Assembly: GCA_949825065.1 (NCBI GenBank) | Contig: OX463859.1 | Span: forward strand, 18,433,220-18,497,219 | Direction of reading: 5' to 3' | Origin: Odontocerum albicorne | Lineage: Eukaryota > Arthropoda > Insecta > Trichoptera > Odontoceridae | DNA length: 64,000 nucleotides | Shown: positions 28,801-33,220 of the stretch, in pieces | Layout: every line of letters starts with the position of its first letter | Numbering within the stretch: position 1 is the first letter of the stretch | Translations under genes and position numbers: made by a program | The notes under the pieces: model-generated | Database searches by the model: none | What the model was told of the DNA's origin: nothing | Seen by the model: the letters and a program-made list of their open reading frames with translations, nothing else

Positions 28801-30686
28801 GCAAAAAGTGGCTGGAACAAACCAGATTTTGAAAGAAGGTAAAGTGTGAATAATCGAAAATTGTGCGTGGCGAGATGTATGAATGTGGAGGAGGCAAAAG
28901 TTGTGTGCTTGGATAGGACAAGTTTGGAGGTCTGTTCTCTCTGCCTACCCCACAAGGCGTGATGATATATACGTGTGTATGTAAAAGTTATTAATAATTA
29001 TTTTCACAAAGAAAAATTGAAGGTATTTTGTATTTTTTTGAAATATTTTAGGTGATAAAACTGATTTAGCAAATCAGGTAAGAGAGCTTCTTGTCAGCAA
29101 GGCATCAATGCTTTTAGAGTACTTCTCACTGGAGATAGATTCTGAAGGGAATTTGCTGTCACTGCCACTGTTATTGGGTAAGTTTATTTTCATCAAACAA
29201 TATGAAATCTGTCATACTTACATCAATGTGTTTGGTATAAGTACGACAGATTAAGTAAATATTAGGTGTTTGAATAGTATGGTTTAATAGTAATTTAATT
29301 TTTTTTTAATAACAATTTATGGTTTGATAATATAATCCTTATTGTAATATATTCATACAACAAAATATATTATACAACAATAATATATTCATACAACAAA
29401 ATATATTATACAACAATAATATATTCATACAACAAAAATCAACCACTCAACACGAAAACAAAAGATCTTCAAAGCTCTAGTGAAAATGTCATCCTGTCCC
29501 ATCGATATGCACCCTGCATTACTTCAAGATAATTTTAATTATTTTTTACTTTTCTATCACCTCATTTTTTATTCTGTTGCTCAAATATGTGTATATGGTT
29601 ATCGATGGTGTTGATATTCGATTTGTACTACTCCATTTTTAATTAGAAAAAACAAAATTAAATATTTTGATAGTTTTATATCCTTTATTTATTTCCTCAG
29701 GGACAGCTGTTTCACCATACAATAGATTGTCAATACGATTGTTTAACAAGGCCATTGTATGACAAAACAGTTGTCACTTAGTAAATAAATAAAGGATATA
29801 GAACTATCAAATTTTTTAATTTTGATTTTCCTAATTAGAAATATACGAGTATGTTTTTTTTTAATAGGCTAGGATTTGTCATACGAGTATGTTGTTTATT
29901 ATACTGACAAGTACTCAAATTTTATTAGCCATAAATAGCTAAAAATAGTTTACTGTTAAAGAAGCTTCATTGACATGTTTTAAGAAAGTTGAAGCCGTGT
30001 CTTATGAAATTTAAAGCCCTAAATGATCTGATGCAAGAATATTGTGCTAGGAATGTGCCTTCTGTGAGGTGTAGTTTTCTTGATAAGTTGAATCTTAAAA
30101 GTGTGAACTGCCTGATTGAGATAAATTCGGCCAATAGACCCAATTATTTTATTTAATGATTCTGGCTTTATACCATATATAAAAGACTTTCTCTGGAGTG
30201 CTGATAGACTAAAGACATTGTAACTTTTGATAGGCTTGTTAAGTGGAGCAATGCTACATGGTAACATTTATAGGCTCTTTCTAATCCCTGGCATCTTTCT
30301 TATGATTTAATTGCTACAGTTTATTTGACAGGTAATTAATAGAAAGATCTACAATTCTAACACATATCTTAATTTATTTTCCAGAAAACTACACACCATT
30401 CATGGGTGCACTTCCAATGTACATACTTCAATTGGCTACAGAAGTGAACTGGTCAAATGAAAAAGAATGTTTTCAGACATTCAGCAGACAAACAGCCATA
30501 TTTTATTCACAACAGAATAAGAATAAGGATGAAAATATTATCAAATTAAATAATTGGAATCAAGAGCATGTAATTTACGCAGCTATCCGGAAATATTTCT
30601 TACCTCCCAAAGAGTTTACTGAGAATGGAGCTATACTTCAAATTGCCAGTTTGCCTGATCTCTACAAAGTGTTTGAGAGATGTTGA
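4780..30686 (+). CDS. Mlh1: DNA mismatch repair protein MLH1 (MutL homologue), 11 exons
   Basis: Exons: 4780-4892, 7141-7204, 17772-17971, 18219-18489, 19529-19685, 20291-20374, 21386-21528, 22355-22953, 25950-26086, 29052-29177, 30385-30686. All introns are GT-AG, phases agree throughout, and the total is 2196 nt (731 residues plus stop; human MLH1 has 756). Seen: the GHKL ATPase motif [14 protein letters not shown] at residues 16-29 with catalytic Glu33 and Mg-binding Asn37; DNGTGI 62-67; GFRGEAL 97-103; [12 protein letters not shown] 146-157; the transducer motif [12 protein letters not shown] 303-314; a low-conservation linker about 345-495; a C-terminal dimerisation domain; and the terminal FERC (728-731), which in this family completes the endonuclease site of the MutL-alpha partner. 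Known role: nuclear ATPase that pairs with PMS2/PMS1 after MutS recognises a mismatch, and also acts in meiotic crossing-over. Intron 2 (10.6 kb) hosts a complete antisense zinc-finger gene. No frameshift or missing key residue was seen. Confidence 0.97.
5280..5345 (+). repeat. tRNA-like SINE head fragment
   Basis: CCCATGGACTAAAGGTTAGC and GATTCGATTCCC resemble tRNA A and B boxes. No acceptor-stem pairing, so it is not a functional tRNA gene. Confidence 0.4.
5650..6165 (+). pseudogene. CR1/L2-like LINE reverse-transcriptase C-terminal fragment
   Basis: Reads [20 protein letters not shown], then [20 protein letters not shown], then [20 protein letters not shown] and [12 protein letters not shown], the usual C-terminal order of CR1/L2-type LINE proteins. 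Broken by a stop after SLRKSLQ and by frameshifts. It lies in Mlh1 intron 1. Confidence 0.65.
7141..7204 (+). CDS. Mlh1: Mlh1 exon 2
   Basis: 64-nt exon too short to show as an ORF. The acceptor is CTTTTCAG. It codes for [20 protein letters not shown], the strand-helix element after ATPase motif I. The donor is GTAAGT, phase 0. Confidence 0.95.
7930..8077. repeat. 100-bp-offset direct duplication with a 52-bp spacer
   Basis: 48 bp (GAGAGCTTTGAAGA...TGTAAAT) at 7930-7977 recurs without difference at 8030-8077. The 52 bp between carries a palindrome (CTCC.TATATA.GGAG) and a GA run. Confidence 0.85.
8100..8250 (-). repeat. repeat family A fragment
   Basis: GGAGGTTATTTTTCCTACCG, AGGGCTCGCCGTG and CCATGCCATAAATT match 4480-4640, so this is a shorter copy in the same orientation. 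Confidence 0.45.
8637..9589 (+). mobile_element. mariner element, N-terminal part missing
   Basis: Terminal inverted repeats CGAGGCGTATCCAGAAAGTA (left, from 8637) and, on the opposite strand, CGAGGCATATCCAGAAACTA (right, ending 9589). They are flanked by TA at 8635-8636 and 9590-9591. At 953 bp it is about 300 bp shorter than a full mariner. Confidence 0.9.
8768..9490 (+). pseudogene. mariner transposase, catalytic domain only (about 240 codons)
   Basis: The frame stays open from about 8723 to the TAG at 9488-9490. The catalytic triad is intact: Asp in VTGDETW, Asp in HDNARPH, Asp in [11 protein letters not shown], with 34 residues between the second and third (DD34D). The N-terminal helix-turn-helix DNA-binding region and WVPHEL-type linker of a roughly 345-residue transposase are absent, and the frame has no ATG start. 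It is probably unable to bind its inverted repeats, although the catalytic frame has not decayed. It lies in Mlh1 intron 2, just past the 3' end of the nested zinc-finger gene. Confidence 0.85.
9750..10148 (-). CDS. ZAD zinc-finger gene exon 3 (terminal)
   Basis: Acceptor TTATTTTCAG. Starts with the His half of finger 4, then fingers 5-7 ([24 protein letters not shown]) and a C-terminal tail ending in ECALGR and TGA. An AATAAA lies about 15 bp past the stop (- strand, 9731-9736). Confidence 0.92.
   Translation of the reverse strand, partial: YHMKTHTGEKEYACEICQKQFTFKLSLQYHLRTHSGEKPYSCRFCDKRFSDYKSSSDHELLHTGETPYRCPICGKGFVQLSNMKSHFRYNHKGQDLRDYPSYKKRDNKTNEPSVPSRQIITLPVPPECALGR
9750..15894 (-). 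CDS. ZAD-domain C2H2 zinc-finger protein, 3 exons, nested in Mlh1 intron 2
   Basis: Exons, 5' to 3': 15894-15712, 11559-10861, 10148-9750 (183+699+399 nt, all phase 0, GT-AG), giving 426 residues. Seen: an N-terminal ZAD with Cys31-x2-Cys34 (ICRLC) and Cys73-x2-Cys76 (ICSNC), then [16 protein letters not shown]; an acidic run then a Lys-rich basic region (about 140-170, possible nuclear localisation signal); and seven C2H2 fingers from about 195 to 400. Finger 4 ([16 protein letters not shown] | YHMKTH) is completed exactly across the exon 2/3 splice, strong support for the model. Finger linkers THTGEK and THSGEK are present. ZAD proteins are arthropod nuclear DNA-binding factors that dimerise through the ZAD. 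The target and orthologue are not recognised. Intron 1 (4.1 kb) is full of transposons. Confidence 0.92.
10861..11559 (-). CDS. ZAD zinc-finger gene exon 2
   Basis: Acceptor TTTTACAG. Encodes the second ZAD Cys pair ([16 protein letters not shown]), the linker with KKTKRKKH, fingers 1-3 and the Cys half of finger 4. Donor AAG|GTAAGC, phase 0. Confidence 0.92.
11822..12105 (-). pseudogene. mariner 3' end fragment
   Basis: On the - strand: [20 protein letters not shown], the third catalytic Asp block plus downstream helix, then a decayed C-terminus. It ends in a presumptive inverted repeat (TATGAGGGTGGATCAAATAT at 11824 on the + strand). The 5' part is lost; the LINE at about 12120 abuts it. 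Confidence 0.6.
12133..13476 (+). pseudogene. 5'-truncated non-LTR retrotransposon reverse transcriptase (CR1/Jockey-group)
   Basis: 447-codon frame with ordered RT motifs: [28 protein letters not shown] (first Asp), [37 protein letters not shown] (catalytic Asp pair), [15 protein letters not shown] and [14 protein letters not shown], then the C-terminal ISVWGGC region. The endonuclease half and the first RT motifs are absent, and the first about 45 codons look unrelated to RT, so this is a truncated insertion that has kept a long open frame. It lies in intron 1 of the nested zinc-finger gene. Confidence 0.85.
13477..13970 (+). repeat. LINE 3' untranslated region and A-rich tail
   Basis: Follows the RT frame. 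T-rich, then a block (13801-13960) shared with 2213-2380, ending in TAATAATAAAAATAAAAA. Confidence 0.6.
14113..14328. mobile_element. piggyBac-type MITE
   Basis: TTAA at 14109-14112 then CCCATTGTTTACGGGGGTG; the right end on the opposite strand is CACATTGTTTACGGTGTG, followed by CTAA (a one-base variant of TTAA). Two subterminal copies of ATGCACAAAT(A/T)TGTGCACACCG. No coding capacity. Confidence 0.7.
14925..15085 (-). repeat. tRNA-derived SINE copy
   Basis: CTTGTTGTATACAGTACAACC begins the reversed tail, followed by GCCATGTGGTAA, a B-box-like AGGAATTGAATCC and CTAGGCCATGG at the head. Confidence 0.6.
15712..15894 (-). CDS. ZAD zinc-finger gene exon 1
   Basis: Start codon and first half of the ZAD ([18 protein letters not shown]). 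Donor GAG|GTTAGT, phase 0. Confidence 0.88.
15945..16240 (+). repeat. repeat family A, most complete copy
   Basis: Runs from TATGGCATAGAAATATTATC through TTACGGAGAG, AAAATGGCGACGAGCC and CCATTCAGTGAGGAGAC to CAAAGCTCCAATGAAAACGT and CATCCCGCCATTG. Non-coding. Confidence 0.5.
16655..17440 (-). pseudogene. ITm/mariner-like transposase relic
   Basis: On the - strand, in scattered frames: [29 protein letters not shown] (first Asp block), CFR*DGAT (in place of the usual WFQQDGAT, with a stop), [14 protein letters not shown] and [12 protein letters not shown] (third block, changed from SPDLTPLDFF). It resembles the family of the relic at 57373-57840. The right flank of the inverted repeat may be CAGGGTGGCTCTGAATATAG at 16655. 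Confidence 0.65.
17772..17971 (+). CDS. Mlh1: Mlh1 exon 3
   Basis: Residues 60-125. It carries ATPase motif II (DNGTGI), the FTTSKL lid segment and motif III ([13 protein letters not shown]). The acceptor is CTCACACAG and the donor AA|GTAAGA, phase 2. Confidence 0.96.
18219..18489 (+). CDS. Mlh1: Mlh1 exon 4
   Basis: Residues 126-216. It includes [20 protein letters not shown] and the VEDLFYN segment that closes the GHKL ATPase fold. The acceptor is ACATTTCAG and the donor GTAAGT, phase 0. Confidence 0.96.
18600..18705 (+). repeat. tRNA-derived SINE head fragment
   Basis: GAATGCTTGTCTTCCATTTA then TTTTGAGTTCAATTCATGAT resembles the head of the family (A- and B-box-like). Degenerate. Confidence 0.4.
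18823..19096. repeat. interspersed repeat B, copy 1
   Basis: Pairs with 25321-25595: CCATGCGTGGTTTCA, GTTATAAAATAGTG, TACATTTTATATCAATTT, CACATCAACTGA, GACGTGGATAAAAATAAAT. Non-coding, in Mlh1 intron 4. Confidence 0.6.
19529..19685 (+). CDS. Mlh1: Mlh1 exon 5
   Basis: Residues 217-268, the first part of the transducer domain, with [12 protein letters not shown] and [12 protein letters not shown], both highly conserved in MLH1. The acceptor is TATTTCAG and the donor G|GTATGA, phase 1. Confidence 0.96.
20291..20374 (+). CDS. Mlh1: Mlh1 exon 6
   Basis: 84-nt exon, residues 269-296, coding for [16 protein letters not shown] and FMYLSLEL of the transducer domain. The acceptor is TTTTTTCAG and the donor G|GTAAGT, phase 1. 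Confidence 0.95.
21386..21528 (+). CDS. Mlh1: Mlh1 exon 7
   Basis: Residues 297-344 with the signature [12 protein letters not shown], whose Lys lies near the ATP phosphates in MutL structures. The acceptor is TTTTATAG and the donor CAG|GTAAAT, phase 0. Confidence 0.96.
21578..21890 (-). pseudogene. RTE-like LINE reverse-transcriptase C-terminal fragment
   Basis: 101-codon frame on the - strand containing [20 protein letters not shown] then [14 protein letters not shown], the thumb region that follows the RT domain of RTE-like LINEs. It lies in Mlh1 intron 7. Confidence 0.75.
22355..22953 (+). CDS. Mlh1: Mlh1 exon 8 (linker exon)
   Basis: Residues 345-543. It opens with TRLPGAP as in other MLH1 proteins, then a charged, Asn/Glu/Lys-rich linker that includes a conserved-type [16 protein letters not shown] segment. 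It ends in the beginning of the C-terminal domain ([16 protein letters not shown]). The donor is AT|GTAAGT, phase 2. Confidence 0.95.
23154..23730. mobile_element. MITE, family C copy 1
   Basis: 577 bp with inverted ends: CTATACTTGGGAAAATGTAG on the left and, on the opposite strand, CTATACTTAAGAAATTGTAG on the right, each followed by a CCTGTGAC-like block (TTTCTGTGAC on the left). The interior has no gene. A second copy is at 34636-35188. It lies in Mlh1 intron 8. Confidence 0.75.
24195..24270 (+). repeat. SINE head fragment
   Basis: GTGGTTCTTAACTGATC and AGGTTTGAATCCCGGG resemble tRNA A and B boxes. Short and isolated. Confidence 0.35.
24774..24822. repeat. imperfect hairpin
   Basis: ACAAATTCTATATTTATGAA and its near-complement TTCATAAATGTAGAATTTGT are separated by 8-9 bp. 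Probably a decayed miniature element. Confidence 0.55.
25321..25595. repeat. interspersed repeat B, copy 2
   Basis: Same family as 18823-19096: ACCATGCATGGTTTCAG, GTTATAAAACGGTGTT, CACATTTTATATCAATTTC, CACATCAACTGATAG. It lies in Mlh1 intron 8. Confidence 0.6.
25950..26086 (+). CDS. Mlh1: Mlh1 exon 9
   Basis: Residues 544-589 of the C-terminal domain: [20 protein letters not shown] and [18 protein letters not shown]. The acceptor is TTTTTTTAG and the donor G|GTACAA, phase 1. Confidence 0.95.
26332..27106. mobile_element. non-autonomous hAT element
   Basis: An exact 8-bp target duplication CTGATAAG at 26324-26331 and 27107-27114. Ends are CAACATTCCCTCTAAGG (left) and, on the opposite strand, CAACGTTCCCCCTAAT (right). 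No transposase frame. An internal direct duplication, (G)TACCTACTATCTCTTTTTA, occurs at about 26707 and 26751. It lies in Mlh1 intron 9. Confidence 0.85.
27290..27510 (+). repeat. RTE-like LINE 3' tail, decayed
   Basis: GTGCATGATGAGATGTATGA, GTGTGCTTGGATAGAAAAGT and TTTGGAGATCTG match the tails at 28850-28950 and 31430-31530. Confidence 0.55.
28050..28475 (-). repeat. tRNA-derived SINE interrupted by an hAT MITE
   Basis: SINE sequence at 28050-28145 (AAAACCAGACTGGAACCC, CCCCGGGTCGGAAAACAGGT, TATCAACTAGAC) resumes at 28446 (AACTAGGCCACTGAA) after the 300-bp insertion at 28146-28445. Confidence 0.7.
28146..28445. mobile_element. 300-bp hAT MITE
   Basis: Begins CAGTGCTTCCCAATT and ends AATTTGGGAAGCACTG. 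The 8-bp target duplication AACTAGAC / AACTAGGC (one difference) is at 28138-28145 and 28446-28453. Subterminal C-runs and an AT-rich core; no frame. Confidence 0.85.
28490..28985 (+). pseudogene. RTE-like LINE 3' coding tail
   Basis: Reads [20 protein letters not shown], then frameshifted [10 protein letters not shown], KRIYKSEV- and [13 protein letters not shown] segments before the family end TGTTCTCTCTGCCTACCCC. Multiple frameshifts. It lies in Mlh1 intron 9. Confidence 0.7.
29052..29177 (+). CDS. Mlh1: Mlh1 exon 10
   Basis: Residues 590-631: [18 protein letters not shown] then [10 protein letters not shown], matching the C-terminal dimerisation region. The acceptor is ATTTTAG and the donor G|GTAAGT, phase 1. 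Confidence 0.95.
29305..29525 (+). repeat. repeat family A copy with expanded internal tandem
   Basis: AATAACAATTTATGGTTTGA at the start and TCAACCACTCAACACG, TTCAAAGCTCTAGTGAAAAT, ATCCTGTCCCATCGAT at the end match the family. The middle is replaced by the tandem at 29343-29440. Confidence 0.5.
29343..29440. repeat. 36-bp tandem repeat, about 2.6 copies
   Basis: The unit begins AATATATTCATACAACAAAA and repeats three times (the last partial) without difference. Confidence 0.8.
29641..29836. mobile_element. foldback MITE with about 70-bp arms
   Basis: The left arm starts AATTAGAAAAAACAAAATTA and the right arm, on the opposite strand, AATTAGGAAAATCAAAATTA. Both continue through GATAGTT(T/C)TATATCC and TTTATTTATTT to a CAGCTGTTT/CAACTGTTT core. 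No coding capacity. Confidence 0.8.
30385..30686 (+). CDS. Mlh1: Mlh1 exon 11 (terminal)
   Basis: Residues 632-731: [42 protein letters not shown] and [11 protein letters not shown] then TGA at 30684-30686. The FERC terminus is invariant in eukaryotic MLH1. The acceptor is TTTTCCAG. Confidence 0.96.
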
Positions 30687-31139
30687 AATCAATTGATATG
30701 TTTCAGAGTGTCCTTTAGTGAACTATTTTTTTTCATGGTGCCCTCAAAAAAAAACTTACCAATTAAAGGATGTACCTGTTGTTCATCACACACATCATCA
30801 TAAAAATCTTCGACTCAAACTGGACACAGTTACCCTCATTTTCTGTTCCACATTGTGTTCTGGGCAATATTTAGTTTTTATTACAGCTAATACTAAAAAT
30901 TTTGCTTCACAGAAGTAATTAGTCACAAATGGAAGCTAGATTTGCTGAATTTAGTACTCAATAAAGGATATTCATCTTTTACTGATATCTAAAACTCAAC
31001 CAATTCCATACAAACAAATTTGTTTTTAATGTACATCTCAATCAGACTCTCTTCCTCTATTGACAAAAAGTTAGGAGATTGGGTCATAAATCTATGTGAA
31101 CTTTTCCATATTATTTTCTGGAAATTGTTGAATATCAGT
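30687..31139 (+). other. Mlh1 3' untranslated and flanking DNA
   Basis: AT-rich; the only signal seen is the AATAAA at 30960. No other gene seen. Confidence 0.5.
30960..30965 (+). terminator. candidate Mlh1 polyadenylation signal
   Basis: AATAAA lies 274 bp after the Mlh1 stop and is the first canonical hexamer downstream. Its use is inferred. Confidence 0.5.
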
Positions 31140-31535
31140 TGCACCTTGATGTATGGAAGTGACACTTGGAGTAAGTGTGCATGTAAATAATGTAAGAGAT
31201 GCGAGAATAAGTAAAAAGATAAGAGATGCGGAGTGTTAATGTTTGAAAGAATTAATGCATGGATAAAATGGATGTTTTAAGTAAGATGAAGAAAGGAGCT
31301 TTAAGATGGTTTGGACATGTGGAGAAAATGAATGATGAAAGAATGACTAAGTCAGAAGTGCATGGTGTGCATGGAAGAGGTAGACCGAGGAAAACGTGGC
31401 TGGACCGAATGGACCAAATTTTGAAAGATTGTGCATAATGAGGTGTAAGAATGCGTAGGAGGCAAAAGTTGTGTGTTTGGAGATCTGTTCTCTCTGCCTA
31501 CCCCGCAAGGGATACGGCGTGATTATATGTATGTA
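31140..31535 (+). repeat. RTE-like LINE 3' tail, decayed
   Basis: TTGATGTATGGAAGTGACAC, GATGGTTTGGACATGTGGAG, GGAAGAGGTAGACCGAGG and TGTTCTCTCTGCCTACCCC match the other RTE tails. A frameshifted copy between the convergent gene ends. Confidence 0.65.
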
Positions 31536-32189
31536 TGCAGTCGCTAAGTAGATAGGTGCTCTTCAAAAACGAATTCAATACTACATGGACAGAGTGATTT
31601 GAGATATGTCAGATGTCGCTTCCTATTATTGTGAATGTGGATTAAAATAAGATTGTCTAAAATTATTGAAATTTTCGAATTTATTGTAACACCCCACGGC
31701 ACACACTTTGGAAACCTCTGTGTTATGTTATCTAATATATGTATTGTGATTCATATAATATCAGTTCTCTCGACATTTTTATACCTTATTTGGATAACAG
31801 AATCTCAGAATGTGCTTAGAACATCTAATTTAATTTATTTCATATATTTGAGTCAATTTTTTAAGTTCAGGATTCTGGAGAGAATAAGGTCCTGTATTTA
31901 AATAAATATTTTGCTTAATTTTAACATAGGAGTATATCTTTAACCCTACCCTATTTCATAGATATATATTAAAATATCCACACTTTATTTTGTCTAAAAA
32001 GTGTATATTAAAAAAAAAAAAAAAAGTATAAATCACAAATATACAAAAATAGTATTTTTCCACAACACTATTACATTCTTTATATTATATGTAATCAAAA
32101 TTTTTATTAATTATGTAAAACTGAATTTTAATTTGTTTTAGATAATTAAATTGTATAAAAATAACATCATTTAAGCAAAGCAAGCAAAC

Positions 32190-32600
32190 TTAGCACAGGG
32201 TAACGAGTGGAAAATGAGGTAGAAATAAAAGTGTTGCATAGAATATGTGGAAAAAACTTTTTGACAGAATAAGCAATGATGATGATAGGAAACAATGTGA
32301 ATTGAAAGAAGATGCAATGCTTAAGATGGAGAAAGAAACATTGAGATGGTTTGGCCAGAAGGAATGATTCAAGATTTACTAGAATAATCTATATAAGTAA
32401 TATAGAAGGTACGAGAAGTTTGGGAAGGCTTAGCAAAACATGACACGACCAATGAATCAAATTCTATCAGAGGAGAGTGAAAAGCGTTTATAATAGGAGT
32501 GTGCATGACAAGGTGTATGGACATGGCAGAAACAAAATATGTGTGCCTGGATAAAATGAAGTGGAGATTAGTTCTCTCTATGTAATAATGGTGATGAATA
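32190..32600 (+). repeat. RTE-like LINE 3' tail, decayed
   Basis: TTGAGATGGTTTGGCCAGAA, GTGTGCATGACAAGGTGTAT and GTGTGCCTGGATAAAATGAA match the family with large deletions. It ends about 85 bp from the EDRF1 stop. Confidence 0.55.
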
Positions 32601-32641
32601 TAATTTAAAATCAAACAAATATGGATGTTGGAAAAAATACT

Positions 32642-32647
32642 TTTATT
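32642..32647 (-). terminator. candidate EDRF1 polyadenylation signal
   Basis: AATAAA on the - strand about 40 bp downstream of the EDRF1 stop, in TTGAATAAAAG. Its use is inferred. Confidence 0.5.
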
Positions 32648-32684
32648 CAAGTCAAGTCAACTGAGAAATAAATAACCTTAGAAA

Positions 32685-33220
32685 CTAAAAGTCCTTTTCT
32701 TTAGAATATACTTTCATATTATCAAGAGCATCGCACAGGTGTTTGGCAAATAGTTTACGATCTGCATAGTCAAACTTGCCTATTTTCAACGTAATACTAT
32801 ACATACTCTTATAACACGCGGACATTCTATCACAGTCTTTCTTTGATACACCGGAATGCTTTTGCAAACACAATTGTATAAGAGTCTTCAGCACAAACTG
32901 TAATCTCTGCTGGAATAAAGTGAGCAATTTAAATTCTGATCTTAAATCATCATCTTTATCTAAAATATCATCAGTCAGTCTTTCTTTATTTTTTTCTATT
33001 TGTATTTTATTATTCGCTGTTTTATCATTGTCGATTAGTTTTTTATTGGCATCTTTGACCGAACCCTCCGTTAAGGATTTCTCCAACACATCACTGCTCT
33101 GCGATGAAATGGAGCCATTGTTAAGGGTTTCCCTTGCGGCTATCAACTTGACAGCGGGCTCACATTCTTGTAGTAACTCTAAAGCACCTTGAAGACACTT
33201 CATTTTGATTCCTGCACTGT
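32685..33220 (-). CDS. EDRF1: EDRF1 exon 12 (terminal)
   Basis: C-terminal 178 residues: [20 protein letters not shown], a Lys/Asn-rich spacer, then [20 protein letters not shown], matching the vertebrate LLSIFESRLSFLLLQSIKLL. The stop TAG is at 32687-32685. The acceptor is CTTTTACAG. Confidence 0.93.
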
